A stretch of 64,000 nucleotides of DNA, taken from contig JAEWKA010000008.1 in the NCBI GenBank assembly GCA_023386265.1, forward strand, positions 310,001 to 374,000, written 5' to 3'. Both the position numbers and the translations under genes were made by a program. The notes beneath the pieces were generated by a model. That model was not told the origin of the DNA. It was given only the letters and a program-made list of their open reading frames with translations, and made no database searches. Origin of the DNA: Bacillota bacterium (GTDB lineage Bacteria; Bacillota; Clostridia; Oscillospirales; Oscillospiraceae). This document shows positions 1 through 8,369 of this stretch, one piece after another (within the stretch, counting starts at the first letter, position 1; the number at the start of each line of letters is the position of its first letter).

Positions 1-40
1 ACTACCGTACCCAAATAATGCAACATTATGATGGAATGCC

Positions 41-69
41 TTGACAAACTCCTCAGTCAGCGGTATATT
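41..69 (+). promoter_or_regulatory. Sigma-A-type promoter of the ABC export operon
   Basis: TTGACA at 41-46 and TATATT at 64-69 are separated by 17 nt, close to the housekeeping consensus. It lies about 70 nt upstream of the ATPase start and faces the ABC-permease-TetR run. Confidence 0.6.
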
Positions 70-137
70 GCATATACCAGAACCAATAATACGTTTTGAG
101 TTCTGATAGTGTTATCGAAAAAATGCAGGTGAAAATA

Positions 138-851
138 ATGCAGGTCAGCTTAACTAATGTTTCAAAAGGCTTCAAAGAACAGCAGGTTCTAAAAGATGTA
201 AACCTACAAATCGAGAACAACGAGATTTTCGCAATGATAGGACCATCCGGCGCAGGAAAAACGACCTTGATTCGTCTTGTCATAGGCGCGATAAACGCGG
301 ATGCTGGAAACATCAAAATCGGTGATATTACAATTCCAAGTCTCGACGCGCTGAATATTATAGGCTATATGCCACAAAACGAAGCTCTCTATGGAGATTT
401 GTCCGGCTATGATAATCTCATGTTTTTCGGGAGAATGTACCGAATTAAAGAATCAATACTTAAGCAAAAGGCGGAGGAAGTGCTGAGGCTTGTTGACCTT
501 GAGAGCGACCGAAAGAAAAAAGTCAGTCTATATTCGGGCGGCATGAAATAGCGGCTGTCGCTCGCGGTTGCGCTTCTTGCAGAGCCGAATCTTCTGATTC
601 TTGACGAGCCAACCGTCGGAGTCGACCCGATTCTAAGGCGAAAAATCTGGGATCAGTTCCGTGCGCTGAAGGAGCAGGGTAAAACCATAATCATAACCAC
701 TCATGTTATCGATGAAGCCGAGCTCTGCGACAGGGTTGCTCTCATCTATAACGGCGGAGTTATCGCGTGCGACACGGTCAAAGCTCTTCTTGACCGAACA
801 AAGAACCGCTCGCTTGAAGAGCTTTTCTTGGAAAGCGGGGTGAATTCATGA
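138..851 (+). pseudogene. ABC transporter ATP-binding protein interrupted by an in-frame TAG
   Basis: This is the ATPase of an ABC-2 type exporter. From the ATG at 138 (AGGTGA at 127-132, 5-nt spacing) the frame has Walker A GPSGAGKT at residues 35-42 and a Q-loop, then reaches an amber codon at 549-551 inside the signature (SGGMK, stop, RLSLA). The same frame continues to a TGA at 849-851 and encodes the rest of the fold: Walker B LLILDEP, the D-loop and the H-loop TTHV. Family members usually have Gln at the stop position, so a single CAG to TAG change explains it. TAG ends other genes here, for example the permease next door, so a reassigned code is unlikely. It overlaps the permease by ATGA. 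It is either a recent pseudogene or a sequencing error; the product made would be a 137-residue fragment. Confidence 0.85.
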
Positions 852-1864
852 GAACTTTGAATATTGTCCGGCGTATAACGCAGCAAATCTTCAACGACAA
901 ACGCTCTCTGGCTCTGATTTTGCTCGTGCCGGTATTCATCCTCACTCTGATTTACCTCTTGCTGGGTGAGTCCTCCTATAAAGCAAGAATAGCCGAGTCG
1001 GGTCTGCCGTCTCAAATCGTCGAACAGCTTGAAGTTCAGGACTTAAGCGTGTCGAGCCTCAATGTTGATGACGGTAGACAGCAGTTGGAAGATGGAATAA
1101 TCGACGCTTTTATATATCAGGAAAAGGGCGAAATTCATCTTCTTTTCAAAACTTACGATTCGGTCAAGTCAGGCCTTGTTCAAAAATCCGTCGCGAACGC
1201 GATGCAGACATTGTCTCCCGCAAGCGCGATACAGACCGAGTTTGTTTTCGGTGAAACCGACGCGAATATGTTCGACAGTCTTGGCTATGTAATGCTTGGT
1301 ATCGTGTCGTTCTTCATCATATTTATAATTGCGGGAATCTCGTTTGTGAGAGAGCGCACCAATCAGACGATGGAGAGGCTCATGATGACTCCGGTACGGC
1401 GCTGGCAGGTCGTGCTCGGATATACGCTGGGCTTCGGCTTCTTCGCCACGCTTCAAAGCATAATCCTTCTCGCCTATGGAATCTGGATCCTCAATATGAC
1501 CGTCTCAGGTTCTGTCGTTTTAGCAGGACTTGTTATGATACTTCTTGCAATGTCGGCGGTGTGCATCGGAGCGTTCTTCTCAATTTTTTCAAACAACGAG
1601 TTTCAGGTAATGCAGTTCATACCAGTCGTTATCATTCCGCAGATTTTTTTCTCTGGTCTGCTTTCACTTGACACGCTACCCTATCACCTTGGTCTGATTT
1701 CAAAAATTATGCCTGTATATTACGCTTGCAGCGCTCTGAAAACGATAATGATCATGGGCGGAGGCTTAAGTGACATTTGGCAGGATGTTTTGGCTTTATT
1801 TGCCTTCATTCTGCTGTTCTTCTTCATGAATGTCCTTGCGCTCAAAAAATACAGAAAAATATAG
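848..1864 (+). CDS. ABC-2 type transporter permease
   Basis: This 338-residue membrane protein is the permease partner of the upstream ATPase. One hydrophobic segment lies near residues 18-38, followed by a soluble extracytoplasmic region of about 100 residues. Five further membrane segments lie near 145-165, 190-213, 222-246, 255-275 and 312-334. This is the usual layout of ABC-2 exporters (NatB/YhaP-like). The start overlaps the ATPase stop by 4 nt, so the two are translationally coupled. The family exports drugs, ions, peptides or lipids; the substrate cannot be read from the sequence. Because the ATPase is interrupted, the transporter may be inactive or may borrow another ATPase. Confidence 0.88.
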   Translation: MRTLNIVRRITQQIFNDKRSLALILLVPVFILTLIYLLLGESSYKARIAESGLPSQIVEQLEVQDLSVSSLNVDDGRQQLEDGIIDAFIYQEKGEIHLLFKTYDSVKSGLVQKSVANAMQTLSPASAIQTEFVFGETDANMFDSLGYVMLGIVSFFIIFIIAGISFVRERTNQTMERLMMTPVRRWQVVLGYTLGFGFFATLQSIILLAYGIWILNMTVSGSVVLAGLVMILLAMSAVCIGAFFSIFSNNEFQVMQFIPVVIIPQIFFSGLLSLDTLPYHLGLISKIMPVYYACSALKTIMIMGGGLSDIWQDVLALFAFILLFFFMNVLALKKYRKI

Positions 1865-1879
1865 AACCGAGGTGTCGTC

Positions 1880-2500
1880 ATGCCAACGTTGGAATATAAA
1901 AAAACGAGGATACTAGAAACTTCTGGAAAACTTTTTATGACCTATGGCTTCAAGCGGGTATCCATGGAGGAAATCGCAAGAAACGCTGGGGTCGGTAAAG
2001 GCACCGTATATCAGCTTTTCGAATCCAAGCAGGATTTGATGCTGAGCACGATTGACTATATAAGCGAGCAAATCGGCGGGACAATTAATAGCATAATGAA
2101 CGATAACGGAATTCCCCCCATTGAAAAGCTCCGGCTGTTTATCAAAACCGTGTCCGGCAGGCTTTCAAATCTCCGCACTTCAGCTCTCAGCGATCTTGAA
2201 ATTGATTTTCCTGAAGGTTACGAGAAGATTCGGCGTAAACGGCAGGAGCTTATTTTTGGGAACCTGACAGAGCTATTGCAGCAGGGCAAGAGAGCCGGAA
2301 TTTACAATCCTCAAATTAATGAAGCTCTTGCCGCTCATGTTGTCATTGGGGCAATCACTCAAGTAACTCAAGCGGAGGTGCTATCAACGTTCACCTGCTC
2401 TCCGGATCAAATTTTTCAGTCAATACTAAATATCGTTTTGCAAGGCTGTCTTCTGCCGGAGTACCGCGACAGACTGCATAAAGAAATAGCTGAAACGTAA
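1880..2500 (+). CDS. TetR/AcrR family transcriptional regulator
   Basis: The 206-residue protein has an N-terminal TetR helix-turn-helix at about residues 8-55 (GVGKGTVYQLFESKQDL) and a variable helical ligand-binding domain behind it. GAGGTG at 1869-1874 is well placed for the ATG at 1880. It lies 15 nt after the permease, so it is probably the last gene of the exporter operon and the operon's own regulator. TetR proteins of this arrangement usually repress an exporter until its substrate binds. The ligand is unknown. Confidence 0.88.
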   Translation: MPTLEYKKTRILETSGKLFMTYGFKRVSMEEIARNAGVGKGTVYQLFESKQDLMLSTIDYISEQIGGTINSIMNDNGIPPIEKLRLFIKTVSGRLSNLRTSALSDLEIDFPEGYEKIRRKRQELIFGNLTELLQQGKRAGIYNPQINEALAAHVVIGAITQVTQAEVLSTFTCSPDQIFQSILNIVLQGCLLPEYRDRLHKEIAET

Positions 2501-2605
2501 AACTCTCCAATAATCGTTTTCCGGAATATCCTGTCTCTTATAACCGAATAATACTATACAGCCGTACTAAACAAACTGAGCTCATTCCAAGAGGGAGGTT
2601 TCACT

Positions 2606-3691
2606 ATGAAAAAATGTGCTTTACTTCTTTGCTTCTCGCTCATCCTATTTTCTTTTTTTGGCTGTATTTTCAGGCAGAATTCAGAGCAGCCCCCCGCGTC
2701 CTCCACTGTAAGCGCGTCCCCCTCCGTCAGTTCGAGTCCCGCCCTTGAAGCTCTAACCATCGAAGATTTTTTTCCGATACGCGAAAATGTGCACTATGTC
2801 TATCAGGGCGAAGGAAATGAATATGCCTCTTACGATATCTATATTGACTATACCTCCGGCACTAAGGTCCAGCAGAGGATTAACAACGGCGGAACCGAGC
2901 TTGCTCAGGTCGTCGAGCTTGCAAATGGAAAGGCTGCCTGTGTTTTCAGCCGTGAGGAGTGTTATTACCGCGAGAATTTGCTCGATAAGACAGGCGATGC
3001 CGAAGAAATACTCCTGATGGAGCCGATCAAAACCGGAACCTCCTGGAAGCTCGGTGATGGCAGCGTCAGAACGATAAGCGGTACGGACGTCAAAATTGAT
3101 ACTCCTTCCGGCGCTTACTCCGCCGTTTCCGTTGAAACAGATTATACGAGCGGCGGTACTACGACTGATTATTACATGAAGGGTATCGGACTTGTAAAAA
3201 CAGTCAGCAAGGGCGAGGGCTATGAGGTAAGTTCCTCCCTTTCCGAAGTCCAAGAAAATGCCGTCTTTAAGCAGAATGTTCGCTTCTATTATCCGAATAT
3301 GGACGACAACAAGCTATACTATAAGGACAGCGAAATTAGCTTTAAAACGAATGATGTCACAAGGTCGGTGCTTGAAACCGCCTACAAGGAGCAATTCGAG
3401 GGTCAACCGGGAACGGTTTTCTCCGAAAATACAAAAATTAACAGCCTATACCTAAATAACGACAGCATGGTCTACTTAGATTTAAATAGGGATTTCATAA
3501 AGGAAATGAGTGCGGGTTCCGGATATGAAATGATGATACTGCAATGCATTGCAAACACTTTCGGTACCTATTACGGTGCGGATAAGGTCATTTTGACAAT
3601 CGATAACGGTCTTTATGAATCCGGACACATCAAGTTGGAAAAGGGGCAATTTTTAAGCGTTAAAACTGAAGGCAGCGTTGAAATTAGCTGA
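2606..3691 (+). CDS. GerMN-domain lipoprotein
   Basis: The 361-residue exported protein starts with a hydrophobic signal and a probable lipid-modified Cys20 (FSFFGC, an atypical lipobox). A Ser/Pro-rich linker follows, then a beta-rich middle domain at about residues 55-215. The C-terminal GerMN domain spans about residues 228-355 and includes an LYLNNDSMVYLDLNRDF segment and an ILQCIANTF helix. GerMN domains occur in the spore germination/sporulation lipoprotein GerM and in other clostridial envelope proteins. A strong GGGAGG lies before the start. It stands alone, between TetR and a terminator. A sporulation role is inference from the domain. Confidence 0.82.
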   Translation: MKKCALLLCFSLILFSFFGCIFRQNSEQPPASSTVSASPSVSSSPALEALTIEDFFPIRENVHYVYQGEGNEYASYDIYIDYTSGTKVQQRINNGGTELAQVVELANGKAACVFSREECYYRENLLDKTGDAEEILLMEPIKTGTSWKLGDGSVRTISGTDVKIDTPSGAYSAVSVETDYTSGGTTTDYYMKGIGLVKTVSKGEGYEVSSSLSEVQENAVFKQNVRFYYPNMDDNKLYYKDSEISFKTNDVTRSVLETAYKEQFEGQPGTVFSENTKINSLYLNNDSMVYLDLNRDFIKEMSAGSGYEMMILQCIANTFGTYYGADKVILTIDNGLYESGHIKLEKGQFLSVKTEGSVEIS

Positions 3692-3708
3692 ATCTTATTA
3701 TTATACAG

Positions 3709-3745
3709 CGCGAAAGCGCCGCTTTTTGGGCAGCGCTTTTTCTTT
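3709..3745 (+). terminator. Rho-independent terminator after the GerMN gene
   Basis: AAAGCGC (3713-3719) pairs with GCGCTTT (3733-3739), and a T-rich run follows. It starts about 20 nt after the stop codon. Confidence 0.7.
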
Positions 3746-3850
3746 TCTCTATGCGCAGTATTTTTCTATTTCGACAAATAATATTTCTATTGATTATAAT
3801 AAGACATGAATTTATAATATTTGGCATAATAGAAATAGAAGGTAACCCCA

Positions 3851-5077
3851 ATGAGCAACACTTTCAGCGCATTTAAACACAAGAGTTTCCTGTATTATTT
3901 TATCGGGATGTGTATTTCGACAACGGGCTCTTGGATGCAGAACATCGCCCAGCCGTGGCTCGCCTATAAGCTGACCGATTCGGCTTTGCTGCTCGGCCTT
4001 GTAAGCGCAATGCAGTTTCTTCCGGTGCTTCTCTTCTCGCTTTTTGCGGGAGTGTTGGTAGACAGATTCCCAAAGAAAAAGCTGATAATCATAACGCAAA
4101 CGGCATCCCTCATAATAACGGGCGCACTGGCGATACTTGTTTATTCCGGCAATATTCAATATTGGCATCTGCTGGTCACATCTACTCTGCTTGGCTTTGT
4201 AAACACTCTTGATATGCCTGTCCGGCAGTCGTTTTTAATTGAGCTTGTCGGCAAGGAAGACCTGATGAACGGCATTGCGCTCAATTCCGCAATGTTCAAT
4301 CTGGCTAGGACAATCGGCCCTGCAATAGCCGGGCTTGTCATGAAGTATTTTGGCATCGCGACATGTTTTCTCGTTAATTCCATCACTTTCGCCGCAGTGC
4401 TCGTCAGCCTGTTTTTTATAAAGCCTCTCATTGTTCAAAAGCCCGTTATAAGAGACGTCAATATATTTAAAGACATAATGGATGGTCTTAAGTATATTTA
4501 TCGCAAAAAGATTCTGTTCGTTACGATACTGATAATGGCTGTCGTCGGAACTTTTGCAATGAATTTTAACGTACTTGTTCCGGTTTTCTCGGTACAGGTG
4601 CTTCACCAGAGCGAAACGGGCTACGGACTTCTGATGTCCTGCATGGGCATAGGTTCATTTTTTGGCGCAATGCTTATAGCGGCAATAAGCAAGTCCGGTC
4701 CTAAAAAGTTCATTATGTTCGTCATTCCGATTTTTGCAGCCGTTGCTCTCACGCTCACGGGTCTTACAAGTGTATATGCGCTGACGGGGATAGCTTTGGG
4801 CGTTACCGGCTTCTTCTTTATTATGTTCGCTTCAAACGCCAATTCCACTATGCAGATGAACACAGAGAGCAAATATCTGGGGCGGGTAATGAGCGTCTAT
4901 ACTCTCGTATTTGCAGGCTCAACGCCGCTTGGCAACCTCTATGCCGGAGGAATCACTCAAAAATTCGGTGCACGGATTGGCGTTATCGCCTGCGGCGGTA
5001 TCATACTTGTTCTTATGATTCCGATTTATATCTACCTCAGGCACGGTAAGGAAAACCTCTCTGATGATAAAGCCTGA
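3851..5077 (+). CDS. MFS transporter, EntS/MFS_3-like
   Basis: This 408-residue membrane protein has about 12 hydrophobic segments. An MFS loop signature follows TM2 (VLVDRFPKKK), and the N-terminus (GSWMQNIAQPWLAY) is typical of the enterobactin-exporter-like MFS_3 group. AAGGTAA lies just before the ATG. It is monocistronic, with a terminator 2 nt after the stop. Members export siderophores, macrolides or other small molecules; the substrate here is unknown. A weak promoter-like pair lies upstream (TCGACA at about 3772, TATAAT 18 nt further on). Confidence 0.85.
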   Translation: MSNTFSAFKHKSFLYYFIGMCISTTGSWMQNIAQPWLAYKLTDSALLLGLVSAMQFLPVLLFSLFAGVLVDRFPKKKLIIITQTASLIITGALAILVYSGNIQYWHLLVTSTLLGFVNTLDMPVRQSFLIELVGKEDLMNGIALNSAMFNLARTIGPAIAGLVMKYFGIATCFLVNSITFAAVLVSLFFIKPLIVQKPVIRDVNIFKDIMDGLKYIYRKKILFVTILIMAVVGTFAMNFNVLVPVFSVQVLHQSETGYGLLMSCMGIGSFFGAMLIAAISKSGPKKFIMFVIPIFAAVALTLTGLTSVYALTGIALGVTGFFFIMFASNANSTMQMNTESKYLGRVMSVYTLVFAGSTPLGNLYAGGITQKFGARIGVIACGGIILVLMIPIYIYLRHGKENLSDDKA

Positions 5078-5078
5078 C

Positions 5079-5116
5079 GCAAAAAGCACCGTCTATTAAA
5101 TGACGGTGCTTTTTGC
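5079..5116 (+). terminator. Rho-independent terminator after the MFS gene
   Basis: The 13-bp arms AAAAAGCACCGTC (5081-5093) and GACGGTGCTTTTT (5102-5114) are perfectly complementary around an 8-nt loop. Confidence 0.9.
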
Positions 5117-5243
5117 TGAATCCGAAGGCGAAATCCAGCAAATATCTTAATTTATAATTAAATTTTATTTTTTATTGAAGAAGCTCATTATATGGGTATA
5201 TAATGAAAACAATATCAAATTTGAACCTTCCGGGTGATGAAAA

Positions 5244-6341
5244 ATGTTTGGAACAGAAAAGGAACTACTTAATGAGAGTCATCTCATTAAGCGCTTGTCT
5301 TATTTTGATTGCAAGTTAAATCTTTCTCGCCGTTACGTAATTATACTTGTTATTGTTGCAGGCTTAATCAACCTTTCTATGCTTATACCCGACCTGAAGC
5401 TCATTGAAAGTGCGGCGGCAAGGATTGACATTTTAATCATCCGCTCTGTTTATTCGTTGATCCTTTTAGTTGTAGCCTTTAAAGTTAATAACATCAAGTC
5501 GTTTAGGGTGCTTTCCGCCGTTATATCAATTTGCGAGCTGATTGCTATGGGGATTTTCCTTTTCGTATTCAGTCGGTATGGTCATCCCAGCTTCATGATT
5601 CAGGCAATGGGAATGTTTATTTTAATTCTGGCTATATTTCTTATCCCAAATCGATGGGCGTATATGCTCTCAGTTGCGATATCAGGTACAGTCGGTTTTT
5701 TCTTATGTGCTTCAGTCTTTGTCAGTTCAATAAATAAAACGGAATACGCGGCCGCCATCTCATATGCTTGTATTGTAATTTTGCTTTGCGCCATATCTGC
5801 AAGCAATTCGGAAAAACACCGGTTCAGAGAGTTTTTAGCCAAAAGTGAGCTGGAGCGCATAAGCACGACAGATTTTCTGACGGACACCGCCAATAGGCTT
5901 AAAATGAGCGAAGATGCTAAAAAATGGATTGAATTCTGCAAACGACATAATTTGCCCTTGTCTCTGATATTTTTTGACGTTGATGATATGAAAAACATAA
6001 ACGATAAGTATGGGCATTCCGCAGGTGATAAACTTCTTGCCGGTCTTGCGAAATTGATCCAGTGTCATTTGCGGAGTTCGGATGTTTTAGCTCGCTGGGG
6101 CGGGGATGAGTTCGTCTTACTTTTGCCGAGCGTATCCCTTGATAATGCCATAATTCTTGCTAAAAGAATTGAAATTAGCGTAAAAGAAAACATGATTATT
6201 GAAGGCGACAAGATAACATGCAGTTTCGGAGTCGTCGAAATGAAAAGAGAATCCACCTTTGATGAGCTTGTCAGCGAGGCTGACAGTCTTATGTACATTG
6301 CAAAACAGCAGGGCAAGGATATGGTCGAGTTTTCCAAGTAA
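5244..6341 (+). CDS. Membrane-bound GGDEF diguanylate cyclase with an intact I-site
   Basis: The 365-residue protein has about six transmembrane segments in residues 28-190, a short helical linker, and a C-terminal GGDEF domain from about residue 205. The active-site motif GGDEF is at 286-290. RSSD at 277-280 lies exactly five residues before it, which is the inhibitory I-site (RxxD) where c-di-GMP binds. It should therefore make c-di-GMP from GTP under product inhibition. No PAS or other sensor domain is seen, so the membrane region is probably the input. It is monocistronic. The window also has a second GGDEF protein (minus strand, 61362-62474) and a c-di-GMP riboswitch (39253-39393). Confidence 0.9.
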   Translation: MFGTEKELLNESHLIKRLSYFDCKLNLSRRYVIILVIVAGLINLSMLIPDLKLIESAAARIDILIIRSVYSLILLVVAFKVNNIKSFRVLSAVISICELIAMGIFLFVFSRYGHPSFMIQAMGMFILILAIFLIPNRWAYMLSVAISGTVGFFLCASVFVSSINKTEYAAAISYACIVILLCAISASNSEKHRFREFLAKSELERISTTDFLTDTANRLKMSEDAKKWIEFCKRHNLPLSLIFFDVDDMKNINDKYGHSAGDKLLAGLAKLIQCHLRSSDVLARWGGDEFVLLLPSVSLDNAIILAKRIEISVKENMIIEGDKITCSFGVVEMKRESTFDELVSEADSLMYIAKQQGKDMVEFSK

Positions 6342-6363
6342 CGCACTTTGAGATTAAACTAGA

Positions 6364-6395
6364 AAGCGCCGCTCTAAAAAGAGCGGCGCTTCTTC
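6364..6395. terminator. Bidirectional terminator between the GGDEF gene and the hydrogenase-like gene
   Basis: AAGCGCCGCTC (6364-6374) and GAGCGGCGCTT (6381-6391) form a perfect 11-bp stem around TAAAAA, between two convergent genes. Confidence 0.85.
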
Positions 6396-6417
6396 ATCTT
6401 ACCTGTATATGCAATTT

Positions 6418-7656
6418 TCAAAAATGCCGCGTGAAGATATCAGTGTCCTCAAGGAGGCTTTCAATCGTGTCTATCCCGAGCCTATGGAGCAGTTCTATCA
6501 CATAGGGGTTCTCGACAGGCGTCGCATACGGCGACTTTTCTCCATAGGCTTCGACCAGCGGCGTTCCTTTCTCGGCTCCCGTGACCGACCTCGGTCCGCC
6601 TACGCAGCCGCCCTTGCAGCCCATGCCCTCATAAAAATTGGCTTCCAGCTTTCCGGAGAGAAGCTCATTCATCATTTCCCTGCAGGCCGGAACTCCGTCT
6701 GCCTGCTTTGTGAGTATTGAAACGGGTCTTTTCGGATTCAGCCGGTCGAGCGTCTTTTCAACGGCTTCGCTGACGCCGCCCGTTCTGGCATAGATTCTTC
6801 CACCTCTGGACGAATGATCCTTTTCGCTTTCCTCCATATCCGCGGGTTCAATACCGAGCGCATCGAAAATATCCTGCACCTCGCGAAAAGTCAAAACGTA
6901 GTCGACGGCGCCAACGAGGTCCTTTTCCCGCGCTTCGGCTTTCTTCGCAAGGCAGGGTCCGATGAAGACCGTTGTCGCGTCCGGATGCAGGAGCTTGACC
7001 GTTCTTCCGCACGCTATCATCGGTGAAACAGAGCCCGGAACATGGGGCATTAGCTCGTTATAAACCTTTTTTATCATTCCAATCCACATCGGGCAGCAGC
7101 AGCTTGTGAGCTGATAGTCTTTTTCGGTGCGGATGTTCCTGTCGAATTCGAGAGCTTCCTTCAACGTCAATATATCTGCGAAAAGTGCGACCTCTAGCAT
7201 TCCGTCAAAGCCAAGCCTCTTGAGCGCGGTGCGGAGCTTTCCAGGCGTTACGTCAGAGCTGAACTGTCCCAGAAAAGCGGGGGCTATCAGAGCGTAGGCA
7301 GGGCCTTTCGATGTTCGAACCGCCTTCAGCGCGGGGAGGGTGTCTGTCGATTCCGCTAGCTTTTTGCTGTCACAGCCGTCGATGCAGCGTGCGCAGCCAA
7401 AGCAAAGCTCAGGGCTTATTTTTATCCCTCCGGAACCGACCGCGCTGATAGCGCCGAAGGGGCACCTTTCGACGCACTCCCCCGCCTTCCCCTCAGAGCA
7501 GTCGCACTCTCCGGTCCGAATCACAAGAGGGTGCTTTCGTGGATGGAGCAGGCAGTCCAGCTGATGGGCATCAAAGTCGGCTTCTATTTTTGCGCTAAAG
7601 TCTCCCTTCAGCGCGGAGGAGACAAGCTCATCATACAATTCCTTAAAGGTTTTCAT
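6418..7656 (-). CDS. [FeFe]-hydrogenase-like protein with two 4Fe-4S sites
   Basis: The 412-residue protein has an N-terminal ferredoxin-like region (Cys-rich, residues 51-95) and an H-cluster-type domain. The three H-cluster signatures are recognisable: TSCCCPMW at 184-191, GPCLAKKAE at 233-241 and GMGCKGGCVGG at 344-354. The first has an extra Cys compared with the usual TSCCPxW, and the third has Lys where CPGGC is typical. These point to a divergent, possibly sensory or non-bifurcating group rather than a standard fermentative hydrogenase. AGAGGGA precedes the start. No maturase (HydE/F/G) or partner subunit is nearby. The next gene on this strand, upstream of it, also encodes an Fe-S protein. 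Confidence 0.8.
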   Translation of the reverse strand: MKTFKELYDELVSSALKGDFSAKIEADFDAHQLDCLLHPRKHPLVIRTGECDCSEGKAGECVERCPFGAISAVGSGGIKISPELCFGCARCIDGCDSKKLAESTDTLPALKAVRTSKGPAYALIAPAFLGQFSSDVTPGKLRTALKRLGFDGMLEVALFADILTLKEALEFDRNIRTEKDYQLTSCCCPMWIGMIKKVYNELMPHVPGSVSPMIACGRTVKLLHPDATTVFIGPCLAKKAEAREKDLVGAVDYVLTFREVQDIFDALGIEPADMEESEKDHSSRGGRIYARTGGVSEAVEKTLDRLNPKRPVSILTKQADGVPACREMMNELLSGKLEANFYEGMGCKGGCVGGPRSVTGAEKGTPLVEAYGEKSPYATPVENPYVIELLHRLGIDTIESLLEDTDIFTRHF

Positions 7657-7678
7657 CTGTATCCCTCTTATCGTATCG

Positions 7679-7692
7679 CAACATTAATGTTG
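7679..7692 (-). promoter_or_regulatory. Operator-like palindrome upstream of the hydrogenase-like gene
   Basis: CAACATTAATGTTG is a perfect 14-nt palindrome 23-36 nt upstream of the start at 7656. It sits where a repressor would block transcription. No cognate regulator is identifiable. Confidence 0.35.
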
Positions 7693-7786
7693 TCTATGTA
7701 TAAGTAAGTTTATGGAGCGAAGCTGCAAAAATACAGCATGATGATTCATTCCGACAAATACTGCCTTTCGTGTTTTTTGCTTATTT

Positions 7787-8224
7787 TTACTTTCTATGAG
7801 AACCGTCACAGAACGGCGGATTCTGGGTGCAGCCGCAGGAACAGAGCGCGAGCCTTGAGCCTGTGTATATCAGCGTACCGTCGGAGGAGACGACTTCCGC
7901 CGGCCCCTCGACGAGATAAGGCCCCTTTTTAACGACTTTTATTTTCACTGTGTTCGGCATATCCTTTATGTTTTCGATAGACCCTGACCCCTTTGCGAAT
8001 TGGGGATTGACTCTTGAGCCCTCGGGCAGGGAATAACGGAGCGCTCCCGATGGGCACCTGTCGATGCATTTTATAATCTCCTCCGGTTCCGCCCCGTCAA
8101 TATTTACCCATGGGCGCTTTTCCGAACAAAAAACCTCCGGCAAGGTCCGCACACAGATTCCGGGATGAGAGCACTGCTCAGGGTACCAGTAAACGATTAT
8201 ATCTTTATTTCTGTATTCTTTCAT
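7787..8224 (-). CDS. YjdI-type ferredoxin domain fused to a CDGSH iron-sulfur domain
   Basis: The protein is 145 residues from the ATG at 8224; an in-frame ATG at 8245 would add seven residues, but AGGAAAG is placed for 8224. The N-terminal half is a divergent 4Fe-4S (YjdI/Fer4_19) domain, with a CSHPGIC segment and CIDRCPSGAL. The C-terminus carries a complete CDGSH signature (CSCGCTQNPPFCDGSH), which binds a 2Fe-2S cluster through three Cys and one His. The function is not established; such proteins are thought to be electron-transfer or cluster-transfer factors. It lies 130 nt upstream of the hydrogenase-like gene on the same strand. Confidence 0.85.
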   Translation of the reverse strand: MKEYRNKDIIVYWYPEQCSHPGICVRTLPEVFCSEKRPWVNIDGAEPEEIIKCIDRCPSGALRYSLPEGSRVNPQFAKGSGSIENIKDMPNTVKIKVVKKGPYLVEGPAEVVSSDGTLIYTGSRLALCSCGCTQNPPFCDGSHRK

Positions 8225-8369
8225 GTTCCGCTTTCCTATCAGCATTTCAGTTTTTGCGGTTTCCTGCTAAAATAGTACCACAGACAGCTTCAATAGACAA
8301 CCATTCTGCCTATTTGAATATTACTTGAAATGTGCTATAATTCCAGCTAAGCAATTCAGGAGGCAAAAA

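Noticed and set aside
549..551. Amber codon read as Gln under an alternative genetic code.
   Set aside because: TAG clearly terminates the next gene (1862-1864) and the radical SAM gene (16553-16555), so a genome-wide reassignment does not fit.
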